From: Comamonas sp. lk
GTDB taxonomy: Bacteria; Pseudomonadota; Gammaproteobacteria; Burkholderiales; Burkholderiaceae_C
Assembly (NCBI RefSeq): GCF_900564145.1
Contig: NZ_UOOB01000001.1
Coordinates: 1,800,754 to 1,864,753 of the forward strand
Length of the DNA: 64,000 nt
Reading direction: 5' to 3'
Below are positions 42,744 to 52,632 of this stretch, piece by piece. A program made the translations under genes and the position numbers. How positions within the stretch are numbered: the first letter of the stretch is position 1; each line of letters begins with the position of its first letter. The notes under the pieces were generated by a model. That model was not told the origin of the DNA. It made no database searches and saw only the letters and a program-made list of their open reading frames with translations.

Positions 42744-45448
42744 TGGCAAGCAATCGTGCCCAAATCCTGATCAGCGCTGTCGACCAGACCAAGACCGCAT
42801 TCGACTCGATCAAGCGGGGCTTGGGCGGCCTCACTGACACCGCCAAGAGTGTCAACGGCGTGCTGGCCAACCTTGGCGTTGGCGTTTCGTTGGCGGGCAT
42901 CGGCGCCATGATCAAGTCCAGCATCGACTCAGCCGATGCACTGGACGAGATGGCGCAGCGTACTGGCATCGCCGTCGAATCGCTGTCGCTGCTGGTGCCT
43001 GCCGCCGAGTTGTCGGCGGTTTCCACCGAAAAGTTCGAAGCCGGGCTCAAGAGGTTGGCCACCGGCATGCTGGAGGCCGCCACCGGCTCGGAAACGTCCG
43101 CGCAGAAGTTCGGTGCGCTGGGCGTGGCGGTCCAGAACCAGGATGGCACCTTGCGCGACAGCGAACAGGTACTGCTGGATCTGGCCGATCGCTTCAAGGC
43201 CATGCCGGATGGCGCGGAGAAGGCGGCGCTGGCGGTCGATATCTTCGGCAAGGCCGGTGCCGAAATGATCCCCTTCCTCAACCAAGGACGGGATGGCATC
43301 GGTGCGCTGAAGCAGGAAGCCGCTGAACTCGGGCTGCAGTTGTCTGCGGACACCGCCGCGCAGGCAGGCAACTTCAACGACGCGCTCGACAAGCTGAAAC
43401 TGGCGACCCAGAGCATTGGCAACCAGATCATCGCGTCCTTGCTGCCCGCCCTGAACGACATGGCCGGTGGCATGGTCGAGTCAGCCAAGCAAGGCGGCAC
43501 ATTGCGCACGATTCTGGATGGCGTGGTGCTGGTGCTCAAGACCCTGGCGCTCGGTGTCGCCACGGTTGGCAAGGCCTTCGTCGCCTTGGGTGAAGCGATT
43601 GGTGGCGGTGTCGCTGCGGCGGTCGAAGCGCTCAAGGGCAACACCGACGGGGCCAAGGCCATCATTGCCGACCTCAAAGGCAGCCTGATCCAGCGGCTCG
43701 ATGAGCTGGCGTCCTTCCGCGACAGCCTGTTCGACCCCAAACCCATCGAGGTCAAGGCACCCCGAATTCAGGCCGATCCGGAACTGTTGCAGCGGCTGAC
43801 CAAACCCAAAGCGGGCAAGGCTGCGCAGGACTCCACTGGCGCGCAGACCACGCTGATGAAAGCGCAGCTGGACGCCGAGTTCGCGCTGCTCAAGGACGGA
43901 CTGGCGCGGCAACAAACCGCGCTGGATGCAGCGCTTGAGGATCGTCTGATCTCGGTGCGCGACTACTACACGCAGAAAACGGCCATCGAGCAGCGCGAGG
44001 TCGACGCCGAGATCGCCCGCAAGCAGCAGGAGCTGGCCCGCAGTCAGCAGATCGCCACCAACGGCAAGTCGGAAAACGACCGCCTGCGTGCCAAGGCCGA
44101 AGTGGCCAAGGCGGAAGCGGACCTCATCACGCTCAATAACCGGCGCACGGACATTGAGCAGGCCAATGCGCGCAAGGCCGCGCAAGCCGAGCGTGAGCTG
44201 GCCGATGCCTTGGCGCAGGCGCGTGAGGAACTGGCACAGATCACAGGCACGGCTACAGATGCCGACCGGCAAGCTGCCATCGAGCGCAGTTACCGGGATC
44301 TGCGGGCACGTCTCGCTGCAGAAAGTGATGCCGACGGCGTGTCGCTCGTTGACCGACTGATCAACGTGAAGGCGGCGCAAGCGAACCTATCCGCACTGGA
44401 AACCCAATGGCGGCAGGTCACCGAGCGTCTGCGCAATGCGCAGGAGGCCCTTCAGACCCAGCAGCAGGCCGGGCTGCTAACCGAAGCACAGGCGCGCCAA
44501 CAGATCGTGACCTTGCAGCAGCAATCGGCCACCGAGATGGAGCGCCTGCTGCCGACCATGCAACAGGCGGCGCAGGCCATCGGGCCGGATGCTGTGATCC
44601 GCGTGCAGGCGTGGCGCAATGAACTGGAGCGCACCCGGCTCACGGTCGATGAAATGACCCCGCTGTGGAACCGCATCGGCGAGAGTTTTGGAGGCGCGCT
44701 CAACGGGATGATCACCGGCGCGCAGACCTGGCGCAGCGCGATGGCCAGCCTGTTCCAGCAGGTGGCCGACGCCTTCCTGCAGCAGATCGTGATTCAGCCT
44801 TTCCAGCAATGGATCGCCATGCAGGCGCGGATGCTGGCGCTCAAGCTCGGTTTCATCCAGCAGGAGCAAACCGTCGATGCGGCGGCCAGCGCGGCCAAAG
44901 TCGCGCAAAAGACCACCGAAACCACCGCCGTGGTGTCGATGGATGCCGCCAAGGCCGGTGCTGGTGCCGCAGCGTCGCAAGCCTCCGTGCCCATCGTTGG
45001 CCCGGGGCTGGCCATTGCCGCAATGGTGGCGATGGTGGCCGCTGTAATGGCGCTGCTGGGCGGTATCAAGAAATTCGCGGGTGGTGGCTTGGTCTCCGGC
45101 CCGGGTAGTGCCACCTCGGACTCGATCCCGGCGCGCCTGTCCGCAGGTGAATACGTGGTGCGGGCGGCCGCCGTGCGCCAGGTCGGCGTGGCCTTCCTCG
45201 ACTCGCTCAACGGTTTGTCCGTCGGCCCGCGTTTTAAAGGCGGCGAGCTGGCCTTTGCTGCCGGTGGTCTGGTGCCGGAGGTCAAAGTGCCACCCGCACA
45301 GCCCCAGATGAATCAAGCGGTGCGCATCGTCAACGCCATCGATCCCGGCGTGACCCACGACCACCTGCAGTCGCCTGCCGGAGAGCGGGTCATCGTCAAC
45401 ATCATCGGGCGCAACGCGCGGGCCATCCGCTCGGCGCTCCAAAGCTGA
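42743..45448 (+). CDS. Tail tape measure protein
   Basis: A 901-residue protein, the longest of the tail genes. The N-terminus has AKSVNGVLANLGVGVSLAGI and the typical tape measure region DLADRFKAMPDGAEKAALAV then DIFGKAGAEMIPFLNQG. Coiled-coil regions occupy roughly residues 370-650 (EIARKQQELARSQQIA). A hydrophobic stretch (LAIAAMVAMVAAVMALLGG) near residue 760 and Gly-rich GGGLVSGPGSATSDSIPARL complete it. It sets tail length. Confidence 0.92.
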   Translation: MASNRAQILISAVDQTKTAFDSIKRGLGGLTDTAKSVNGVLANLGVGVSLAGIGAMIKSSIDSADALDEMAQRTGIAVESLSLLVPAAELSAVSTEKFEAGLKRLATGMLEAATGSETSAQKFGALGVAVQNQDGTLRDSEQVLLDLADRFKAMPDGAEKAALAVDIFGKAGAEMIPFLNQGRDGIGALKQEAAELGLQLSADTAAQAGNFNDALDKLKLATQSIGNQIIASLLPALNDMAGGMVESAKQGGTLRTILDGVVLVLKTLALGVATVGKAFVALGEAIGGGVAAAVEALKGNTDGAKAIIADLKGSLIQRLDELASFRDSLFDPKPIEVKAPRIQADPELLQRLTKPKAGKAAQDSTGAQTTLMKAQLDAEFALLKDGLARQQTALDAALEDRLISVRDYYTQKTAIEQREVDAEIARKQQELARSQQIATNGKSENDRLRAKAEVAKAEADLITLNNRRTDIEQANARKAAQAERELADALAQAREELAQITGTATDADRQAAIERSYRDLRARLAAESDADGVSLVDRLINVKAAQANLSALETQWRQVTERLRNAQEALQTQQQAGLLTEAQARQQIVTLQQQSATEMERLLPTMQQAAQAIGPDAVIRVQAWRNELERTRLTVDEMTPLWNRIGESFGGALNGMITGAQTWRSAMASLFQQVADAFLQQIVIQPFQQWIAMQARMLALKLGFIQQEQTVDAAASAAKVAQKTTETTAVVSMDAAKAGAGAAASQASVPIVGPGLAIAAMVAMVAAVMALLGGIKKFAGGGLVSGPGSATSDSIPARLSAGEYVVRAAAVRQVGVAFLDSLNGLSVGPRFKGGELAFAAGGLVPEVKVPPAQPQMNQAVRIVNAIDPGVTHDHLQSPAGERVIVNIIGRNARAIRSALQS

Positions 45449-45468
45449 ATTTTGAGGGGAAAGTCCAC

Positions 45469-46527
45469 ATGGCACTTTTGTTCATCGATGGTTTCGACCA
45501 CTACGACCCGCAGGCTGTGGACAGCTTTGGCGACCCGTGGCTGGCGCGAGGCAAGGCGGCGTATCTGTCGCCGCAGGCCACCCGCATCAATGGCCGTCGC
45601 CCGTCCTCCTATGCCCTGCGTTTGCCGGAAGGCTCGGGCGGTGGCTACGTCAAGAACCTCGACGCCACCAAGACCAGCCTGATCGTGGGGGCGTCCATTC
45701 GCGTGGTGCCGTACCAGAACACCTACACCGAGCCCTTGCTGCTGGGCGTGCGCGATGCCAACGCGCAGGTCGCCCACCTCGTCAAAATCGGCGAGGACGG
45801 GCGGCTCAAGCTCTACCGCTGGCAATACGGCTACGACCAGTTGATCTCGACCTCGGTCGCCAGCGCCCCGGCGCGCGGCTGGCACTACATCGAGCTGCAG
45901 GTCACGCAAGGCACCAGCAACGGCGTGCTGTCGGTGCGCATCAACGGCATCCTGGCCATTCAGATGACCGCGCAGAACACCCTCCAGGGTGGTGGCCAAC
46001 TGGTCACCGCATTCGTGGGTGCGGTTCCGGGCCAGTCGTGCCCGCTGACCATCGACGTCGATGACTTCTACATCGCCGACACCACCGGCACGATCAACAA
46101 CACCTTCCTGGGCGATGTGCGTGTCGATGCTTTGCAGGCACAGGCCGATGGCAGCCTGAACCAGTGGACAGCCAGTCCGGTTGGTACTGCCGCATGGGAA
46201 GCCGTGAGCGACGAGGACGAGGACACGGCGATCAGCGCGTCCAGTGCAGGACTGCGCCAGTCCTTTGATGTCGAGCCGCTGCCGGCGATGGCCACGCCCG
46301 CCATCTACGGCGTGCAACTCACGATGCTGGCGCGCAAGACCGATGGGGGTCTGGGCAAGGTCAAAGGCTTCGTGGTCAGTGGCGCGCAAACCGCCACCAG
46401 CGCCGACATCATCCTGCAGGAGCAACTGGCGTGGCAGAGCACGCTTTTCGAACGCAACCCGAACGGCAACGTGCAATGGACGGAGGCCGCCTTCAATGCC
46501 GCTGAGTTCGGCGTGGAGTCGGCATGA
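45469..46527 (+). CDS. Tail protein with lectin-like fold (putative)
   Basis: A 352-residue protein starting MALLFIDGFDHYDPQAVDSF. The middle (RGWHYIELQVTQGTSNGVLS, VDDFYIADTTGTINNTFLGD) resembles concanavalin A-like domains of phage tail proteins. It lies directly after the tape measure, where lambda-type distal tail proteins sit. Its stop overlaps the next start by 4 bp. Confidence 0.72.
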   Translation: MALLFIDGFDHYDPQAVDSFGDPWLARGKAAYLSPQATRINGRRPSSYALRLPEGSGGGYVKNLDATKTSLIVGASIRVVPYQNTYTEPLLLGVRDANAQVAHLVKIGEDGRLKLYRWQYGYDQLISTSVASAPARGWHYIELQVTQGTSNGVLSVRINGILAIQMTAQNTLQGGGQLVTAFVGAVPGQSCPLTIDVDDFYIADTTGTINNTFLGDVRVDALQAQADGSLNQWTASPVGTAAWEAVSDEDEDTAISASSAGLRQSFDVEPLPAMATPAIYGVQLTMLARKTDGGLGKVKGFVVSGAQTATSADIILQEQLAWQSTLFERNPNGNVQWTEAAFNAAEFGVESA

Positions 46528-48092
46528 CGGATCGCGTCATCGCTCGAAACCTCGCGGAGGTCTCCAGCAGGCCGACGCCCGGAAGTGAACTGCCGGAATT
46601 TCAGGGCGAAGTGCTGTCGCGTGCATCGTTCGGAGCCCGTGCGGCTACCTTCACGCCCGAAACCGCCATTGCACCGGTTCCGCCCAACTTGGCTGCGACT
46701 TGGCTTGCTGAGTCTCTGGCGCACCCGTGGCCGCCCATCGATGCCCCGGTATTCCTCGTCGAGGTGCTGCGCCGGGACACCGCATCCAGCGCCATCGTCG
46801 CCACTGGCATGGACGCCTTCGGGGATCAACCCTGGCCGGATGCGCAACGCGGTGTGTTTGCCTTCCGCCACGACTGGACCGAGCCCTTGGTCGAACGGCT
46901 GGAGTGGCAGACCAGCGTCACACGGCTGGCCAGCGGCAACGAATCCCGGCAAGCACGCCGCCGCGTTCCTCGGCGCTGGCTCACCTACAAGGTGGGCAAT
47001 GCCCGCCCGACCGACGCACTGGTCGCCGACTGGCTGGCCGATCATCAGGGCCAAACCGCATGGTGGCCGCTATCACAGTACGCCGTCCACCTCGTCGAAA
47101 ACGCTGAGGAGGGCGCGCTGACCCTGGCGGTATCGGAGGCCGCCTGGCGGCGCTTTGCCCCTCCGGCTGCTGCGCTGCGCTTGACCTACGACGGCGTGCA
47201 AGGCTGGGAGGGCAGCGAACGCTGGGCTTTGATCATTGCGCCCGAGGGCTGGCAAGTTGCCCAACTCAGCGACGTGGAAGCCGATCTGCTATGGCTGGCC
47301 GATCCGCTGGCCCGCAAAGCGGCGGCTGGTAGCGCCGTGCTGCCGCTGGTGTGGGGCAAGGCCATTGATCCGGCCGATCTCACCCAATGGGTGCCGGGGA
47401 TGGTCGGCGGCAGCGTCACCGCGAGCGTCACGCCCGAACAAACGCCGGACATGGATGTCCTTGATGACCCGTGGCTGGACGAGATCCCGGTCTGGCCCGA
47501 TGGCAACTGGCGCGACGATCCCACGGCCAGCGCGCAGGCGACGATCACGCGCCAGGATTTCTCACCCGCAGATCCGTGGGTGCGGCGTGACGATCCGTGG
47601 GCGACGACGACTTACCAGCGCCGCTATCTGGCCAGCTCGCTTGATGAAGTCGACATCTGGCGGGCGCGGCTGTGGCGCACTCAAGGCCGTCTGGAAGCCT
47701 TCTGGCTGCCCGATGGCTTGGCCCCGATCCTGTGGGTGAGCGTCGAAGCTGATCCCGATGACGGTTTCCTGCGCGTCGATGGCCAAGACCTCTCGGCATT
47801 CTGGCATCGCCCCGCCGCCTGTTTGATCGTGCATCCGGACGGCTATCGGCAGTACGCCCTGACCGCTACCTGCCATCTGGATCAGGGCGGTGTGCTGGTG
47901 CTGCGCTCGGGCCTCGACGACTGGGTGCCCGCAGGCAGCCGGATTGTTCGCCTTGCGCGCTGCCGCCTCGACCACGACGCCATCGACGTGTACTGGCACA
48001 GCCCGCAGTTGGCGGAGATCACCCTGACCGCGCGCCAGTTGCCCGAGCCACGCGGCAACGACCGAGAAACGTATGGAGAGTACGCCGTATGA
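46524..48092 (+). CDS. Large tail protein of unknown family
   Basis: A 522-residue protein rich in Trp, Pro and Asp (DDPWLDEIPVWPDGNWRDDP). Key phrases include VEVLRRDTASSAIVATGMDA and RRRVPRRWLTYKVGNARPTD. Its place between the lectin-like protein and the BR0599-family gene fits a baseplate hub component. Overlaps both neighbours by 4 bp. No family recognised with confidence. Confidence 0.7.
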   Translation: MTDRVIARNLAEVSSRPTPGSELPEFQGEVLSRASFGARAATFTPETAIAPVPPNLAATWLAESLAHPWPPIDAPVFLVEVLRRDTASSAIVATGMDAFGDQPWPDAQRGVFAFRHDWTEPLVERLEWQTSVTRLASGNESRQARRRVPRRWLTYKVGNARPTDALVADWLADHQGQTAWWPLSQYAVHLVENAEEGALTLAVSEAAWRRFAPPAAALRLTYDGVQGWEGSERWALIIAPEGWQVAQLSDVEADLLWLADPLARKAAAGSAVLPLVWGKAIDPADLTQWVPGMVGGSVTASVTPEQTPDMDVLDDPWLDEIPVWPDGNWRDDPTASAQATITRQDFSPADPWVRRDDPWATTTYQRRYLASSLDEVDIWRARLWRTQGRLEAFWLPDGLAPILWVSVEADPDDGFLRVDGQDLSAFWHRPAACLIVHPDGYRQYALTATCHLDQGGVLVLRSGLDDWVPAGSRIVRLARCRLDHDAIDVYWHSPQLAEITLTARQLPEPRGNDRETYGEYAV

Positions 48093-48877
48093 GCCAGCAA
48101 GCGCTGATGGAAGTCGAGCTCTACGCCTTCGCCAGCAGCAGCGCGAATTTCTACCTGACCCCGCACGAATTCGACGTCGATCTCGACGGCACGCTGTACA
48201 CCAGCCTGTCCATCGAGCGCAACGAACTGGCGCTGGGGGCCGAAGCGGCCAAGTCAGCGCTGGATCTCAAGCTGCCACCCGACTGTGAACTTGTGCGCCA
48301 CCTGCTGGCCACGTCGCTCACCGGCGACACCACCTCAGTCACCTTGCGCATCGGGCGGCGCGATACCTGGGGCGATTACTGGTGGTTGTCGGGCACCCGC
48401 TGGATGGGCCGGGTGCTGGGTGTGGAAATCGACGCCGATGCCGCCCGCATCCGCTGCGAATCGGCACAGGTCAGTTTGAAGCGCATCGGCCTGCGCAGGC
48501 TCTACAGCCGCAACTGTTCCCACGTTCTGTACTCCAGTGCCTGTGGGGCGTCGCCCATTTCCGAGAGTGCCTTCGTCTATGAAGCTTATGGCCGCAGTGT
48601 CGATCTCGATGGCGGTGTACCGGGTGGCGTCAGCGGTAGCTTGGCCGGTGGCTGGCTGCAAACGCCGGATGGAGCACGCCACATGATCATCCGCGACTAC
48701 GGCAGTGGCGTCGAGCTGCTCTATCCAGCGGCCATTGAGCCGGGCACGCAAGTGTTGTTGACGGTCGGCTGCGATCACAGCACGCAAACGTGCGCCTCGC
48801 GCTTCGGCAACCTCGACAACTACGGCGGCTTTCCCGCCATCCCGAGCAAAAACCCGTTTTCGACGGGCGTGTTCTGA
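48089..48877 (+). CDS. BR0599-family tail protein
   Basis: A 262-residue protein. The N-terminal part (YLTPHEFDVDLDGTLYTSLS) and the C-terminal signature CDHSTQTCASRFGNLDNYGG then FPAIPSKNPF match the Phage_BR0599/DUF2163 family, found as baseplate hub proteins in gene transfer agents and siphoviruses. The conserved Cys and His residues may bind an iron-sulfur or metal centre. Confidence 0.85.
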   Translation: MSQQALMEVELYAFASSSANFYLTPHEFDVDLDGTLYTSLSIERNELALGAEAAKSALDLKLPPDCELVRHLLATSLTGDTTSVTLRIGRRDTWGDYWWLSGTRWMGRVLGVEIDADAARIRCESAQVSLKRIGLRRLYSRNCSHVLYSSACGASPISESAFVYEAYGRSVDLDGGVPGGVSGSLAGGWLQTPDGARHMIIRDYGSGVELLYPAAIEPGTQVLLTVGCDHSTQTCASRFGNLDNYGGFPAIPSKNPFSTGVF

Positions 48878-48895
48878 CCCTTCCGGAGAATTTCC

Positions 48896-49123
48896 ATGTG
48901 GTACCTCGTCGTCATCGTGGTGGCGGCGCTGGTTTCGGTCGCGCTCGCACCAAAACCGCCCGAGCCCAAACCCGCATCGCTGTCCGACGTCGATGCACCC
49001 ACAGCAGAAGAAGGCCGACCGATTCCAGTCGTGTTCGGCACCGTGCTGCTGCGCGGGGCCAACGTCGTCTGGTACGGCGATCTGGAAGCCGAACCGATCC
49101 GCAAAAAAGGAGGCAAGAAATGA
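48896..49123 (+). CDS. Small membrane-anchored tail-region protein
   Basis: A 75-residue protein with an N-terminal hydrophobic helix (MWYLVVIVVAALVSVALA) and a polar remainder including GRPIPVVFGTVLLRGANVVW. Similar small proteins precede the tail tip gene in several siphoviruses. Role unknown. Confidence 0.7.
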   Translation: MWYLVVIVVAALVSVALAPKPPEPKPASLSDVDAPTAEEGRPIPVVFGTVLLRGANVVWYGDLEAEPIRKKGGKK

Positions 49124-49332
49124 GCACGGATGTAACCGTCACCATCGACGATGTGCGCGCCGTTGGCCTGTGCGTGAACGGCACGCGGGTCTGGTTCGCG
49201 CGCCACGACCTGGACTTCCGCGCGTTTCTGCGTGACGGCTGCGCTGCCGACACCTTGCTGGACACCGGCGACGCGATGGCCTTGCGGGTGGTCGAGCACG
49301 CCCGTGCGCACACCCGGCAGGAGCAGCACTGA
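49120..49332 (+). CDS. Small tail-region protein
   Basis: A 70-residue protein (MSTDVTVTIDDVRAVGLCVN) with GTRVWFARHDLDFRAFLRDG. Overlaps both neighbours by 1 to 4 bp, and AGGAGG lies 6 bp before the ATG. No family recognised. Confidence 0.65.
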   Translation: MSTDVTVTIDDVRAVGLCVNGTRVWFARHDLDFRAFLRDGCAADTLLDTGDAMALRVVEHARAHTRQEQH

Positions 49333-51605
49333 TGGGTGGCAGCAGCAAAAAGCAAACCGTCGGCTACCGCTACCGGATGGGACTGCACCTGGTGCTGTGC
49401 CAAGGGCCTGTGGATGCCGTGCAGGAAATCCAGATGGGCGACCGTACCGCGTGGGGCGATGCCGACCGGGGGCCGCTGTCCAGCGGGCACGGCCTGACCA
49501 CCCTCGGTATCCACAAGCCCACGCTGTTTGGCGGTGACGAGCGTGAAGGTGGTGTGGTCGGCAACATCGATGTGCTGCCCGGAGGCCCCGGCCAGGGGCG
49601 CAACGACTACCTGATGAGCCGCCTTGGACCAGCCATTCCAGCCTTCCGGGGCGTGCTGTCACTGGTGGCGCGCAAGATTCTGTTTGCGGCCAACAACCCT
49701 TACATCAAGCCGTGGGCCGTGCGCGTGCGTCGTTTCACGGCGGGCTGGCACGGTTATCCGTGGATGGAGTGGAACGCTGAAGTCCGCGCCTGGGATGACA
49801 GCCAAGGCCGCGAGATCAGTGTCGGCATGAACCCGGCTCACATCCTGGTGCAATGCCTGACCGACCCGCACTGGGGCATGGGCTACCCGCAGGACAGCAT
49901 CGGCTGGAGCTTCTGGAATGCGGCGTGGGCCCTGTCGGATGAGGGCTTCGGCCTGAATCTGATCTGGACGCGCCAGCAGCCCATCGAGAGCTTCATCAGT
50001 CAGGTCATCGACCACATCGGCGGCATTCTCTACACCGATCCGGAGCAAGGCACCTTCGAGCTGAAGCTGCTGCGCGACGACTACTGGGTCAATGACCTGC
50101 CGCAACTGGGGCCGGACGAGATCGTGCGGCTGGAGCGTTTCGAGCGCGCGCAGTGGGGTGAGCTGCCCAACGAGCTGACCGTGGTCTACGCCGACTGGCA
50201 AACCGGCGGCGACACCACCGTCACTGTGGAAAACCTTGCCGCAATTCAGTTGCAAGGCGGCGTAATCAACCAGCGCCGTGACTACCCGGGCGTCAACTAC
50301 GGGCCGCTGGCCGCGCGTCTGGCGCTGCGGGATCTGCGCGCCCTGGGTTCGCCCCTGGCACGGATGAGCCTGACCGTGGCACGCGACACGCTGGAACGCG
50401 CACCGCTGCCCGGTGACGTATTCCTGCTCAACTGGCCGCGTTTGGGTATCGACCAGATGGTGGTGCGCGTGACCGGCATCGATACCGGCACCTTGGGCGC
50501 GGCCGAGTGGCGCATCGAAGCGATGGAGGATGTGTTCGGGCTGGACAACGCCGTGCTGGCACCGACGCCGCCCATCATCGACGAGCCAACCCTGGAGCCG
50601 TTGCCACCTGCATTGGTGCTGGCGATGGAAATTCCGTACTGGGAACTGGCGCGCAGCTTGTCGCGTGCCGAACTGGATTACCTGACCGACACCGATGCAG
50701 CGGTGGGTGCATTGGCCGCTGTGGGCGGTGCGGGCCAGCTCAACTGGCAGCTCGCCACCGGTGCCTCGGCAGGCGAGATCGGCAGCGTTGCCAGCGAGGA
50801 CTACGCGCCACTGCTCACGCTTGATGCGGGCTTGCCAGCCAGCGAGGCCGATGCCATGAGCGTGCCGGTGACCGCCGTCAGCCAGCCGGAAAGGCTGACC
50901 GTGGGCGACTACGCCTATCTGGTCGATGCCAGCGGGGAGATCTGTGAAGCCGTCGCCGTCCTGGGCTTCAATACCGCTGCGCCCACGGTTGACCTTGCAC
51001 GCGGCGTGCTCGACACCACACCGCAATCGCACCGGGTCGGAACCCGCCTCATTGGCGTGGGCGAGTGGCTGGCATCGGAAGGCGCGGAGCGCGCCCCGGG
51101 TGAATCGGTGTTCGTGGGAGCCATCCCGCGCACCTCAACCGATCAAGGCGAAGCGGAACTGGCCAGCAATGGCCAGCCGATGGTACTGACCGGGCGACAG
51201 GCCTTGCCGTATCCACCGGGGCGCATCCGCCTCAATGGCCAGACCGAGCCTGCCGTGGTCGCCGGTGACCTCAGCATCGCGTGGGCCCATCGCGACCGCA
51301 CCCAGCAGACCGCCTACCTCGTGCAGCAGGGCGAAGCCGACATCGGGCCAGAACCGGGGGTGAGCTACACGGTGCGCATCCGAGATCGCAACGACGCGCT
51401 GGTGCATACGGCGTCCGGCATCACCGGAGCGAATTTCGTGTGGGATGTGGCGACGGCTGCGGCTGATGCCGGTGCGCTGGGCGACCGCATCACGTTGGAG
51501 CTCAACGCCGTGCGTGACGGGCTGGAAAGCTGGCAACCGCAGGTGCGCGCTGCGGATCGTGCGGGATACGGCCTGCGCTGGGGTCAGTATTGGGGAGGTG
51601 TTTGA
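49332..51605 (+). CDS. Tail tip / host specificity protein
   Basis: A 757-residue protein. The N-terminal region (KKQTVGYRYRMGLHLVLCQG) and the central tail-tip core (TDPHWGMGYPQDSIGWSFWN, PIESFISQVIDHIGGILYTD) match the phage tail protein family related to lambda gpJ. The C-terminal part appears fibronectin-like (GVSYTVRIRDRNDALVHTAS). It is likely the receptor-proximal part of the tail and the host range determinant. Confidence 0.87.
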   Translation: MGGSSKKQTVGYRYRMGLHLVLCQGPVDAVQEIQMGDRTAWGDADRGPLSSGHGLTTLGIHKPTLFGGDEREGGVVGNIDVLPGGPGQGRNDYLMSRLGPAIPAFRGVLSLVARKILFAANNPYIKPWAVRVRRFTAGWHGYPWMEWNAEVRAWDDSQGREISVGMNPAHILVQCLTDPHWGMGYPQDSIGWSFWNAAWALSDEGFGLNLIWTRQQPIESFISQVIDHIGGILYTDPEQGTFELKLLRDDYWVNDLPQLGPDEIVRLERFERAQWGELPNELTVVYADWQTGGDTTVTVENLAAIQLQGGVINQRRDYPGVNYGPLAARLALRDLRALGSPLARMSLTVARDTLERAPLPGDVFLLNWPRLGIDQMVVRVTGIDTGTLGAAEWRIEAMEDVFGLDNAVLAPTPPIIDEPTLEPLPPALVLAMEIPYWELARSLSRAELDYLTDTDAAVGALAAVGGAGQLNWQLATGASAGEIGSVASEDYAPLLTLDAGLPASEADAMSVPVTAVSQPERLTVGDYAYLVDASGEICEAVAVLGFNTAAPTVDLARGVLDTTPQSHRVGTRLIGVGEWLASEGAERAPGESVFVGAIPRTSTDQGEAELASNGQPMVLTGRQALPYPPGRIRLNGQTEPAVVAGDLSIAWAHRDRTQQTAYLVQQGEADIGPEPGVSYTVRIRDRNDALVHTASGITGANFVWDVATAAADAGALGDRITLELNAVRDGLESWQPQVRAADRAGYGLRWGQYWGGV

Positions 51606-52213
51606 TGGAGCCGCGCATCGATGTTCATCTGCTCACCTTGAACGAACCTGCCGAATGGCGCGAGACCTGCATCGCCAGTCTCGAAGGCGCACCGATCCAG
51701 TTGCACATGCTGCCGGGCATCCCGGGCCGCATCGGCGAAGCGCGCGCTGCCGGTTACGCGCAGGGCAATTTGCCGCTGGTGTCCTTCGTCGATCCCGACG
51801 ATCTGTACGAAGCCAGTGCCTTCACGCAACTGGCCGATGCGCTGGATGCCTGCCCGCAGGCCGTGATGGCGTACACCGACGAAGCGTTGACCGACGAAAA
51901 CGGCCGCGACATCGCGGTGCGGCGTCTGGCCTACAGCCGCTGGCAGCACGCCAACAGCGCCAGCCATGTGCATGGCTTGATCGTGATGCGCCGGTCTGCC
52001 GTGGAAGTCGCGCTTGCGGAAACCACCGACCTCAACAACTTCGCCGACTGGCTGCTGACCCTGCTCGTGGCCAAGCGTGGCGGCGTGCTGTACCTGCCCA
52101 TCGTTGGGCGTCATTGGCGACAGCACCCGCAGCAAAGCCATCGCATCGGCGACCCCGGCGCTGTCCGACGCATACGTCAGACCATCGGCCAAGCATCGAA
52201 TCCTTGGAGATAA
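51605..52213 (+). CDS. Glycosyltransferase-like protein in the tail module
   Basis: A 202-residue protein with a GT-A fold pattern: IDVHLLTLNEPAEWRETCIA at the start, RIGEARAAGYAQGNLPLVSF, and the DxD-type VDPDDLYEASAF that binds nucleotide sugars. A late HGLIVMRRSAVE and WLLTLLVAKRGG complete the domain. It follows the tail tip by overlap and precedes a DUF2793 fibre protein, so it may glycosylate a tail protein or alter host surface sugars. Confidence 0.75.
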   Translation: MEPRIDVHLLTLNEPAEWRETCIASLEGAPIQLHMLPGIPGRIGEARAAGYAQGNLPLVSFVDPDDLYEASAFTQLADALDACPQAVMAYTDEALTDENGRDIAVRRLAYSRWQHANSASHVHGLIVMRRSAVEVALAETTDLNNFADWLLTLLVAKRGGVLYLPIVGRHWRQHPQQSHRIGDPGAVRRIRQTIGQASNPWR

Positions 52214-52216
52214 ACC

Positions 52217-52567
52217 ATGTCATCAACCGATCCGAACCTTGGACTCAACTACGGCTGGACGCTCGGCGAGAGCGGCTGGGACACCGGCATGGACGCCAAC
52301 CTCAAACGCCTCGGCGTAGTGGTCGGCCTGTCCGTGAAAGACCGCGACCTGACCACGCCACCGACCAGCCCCGCCAATGGCGACCGCTACATCGTCCCCA
52401 CCGCTGCCACCGGCGTGTGGGCAGGCAAGACCAACCAGATCGTCGTGCGCATCGATGGCACGTGGGAGTTCCATCCGCCCAAGGTGGGCTGGCTTTGCTA
52501 CATCGAAGACGAGGCCAAGCTCTCAGCCTACAAGTCCACCGGCTGGAGCGCAGGCATCGCCATCTGA
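52217..52567 (+). CDS. DUF2793 tail-fibre-associated protein
   Basis: A 116-residue protein with LNYGWTLGESGWDTGMDANL and SPANGDRYIVPTAATGVWAG then GTWEFHPPKVGW, the DUF2793 signature. The family is found in phage tail fibre regions and probably forms a small beta domain on the fibre. Last of the structural genes; a terminator follows. Confidence 0.8.
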   Translation: MSSTDPNLGLNYGWTLGESGWDTGMDANLKRLGVVVGLSVKDRDLTTPPTSPANGDRYIVPTAATGVWAGKTNQIVVRIDGTWEFHPPKVGWLCYIEDEAKLSAYKSTGWSAGIAI

Positions 52568-52590
52568 TTTCCCATCTTCGTACCCACCAG

Positions 52591-52613
52591 AAACCCGCCC
52601 ACGAGGCGGGTTT
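52591..52613 (+). terminator. Probable terminator after the structural genes
   Basis: AAACCCGCC pairs with GGCGGGTTT across a 5-base loop; the T-run after it is broken (TTTCGCATTT). It lies between the DUF2793 gene and the lysis genes. Confidence 0.65.
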
Positions 52614-52632
52614 CGCATTTCTGGAGACTGCT

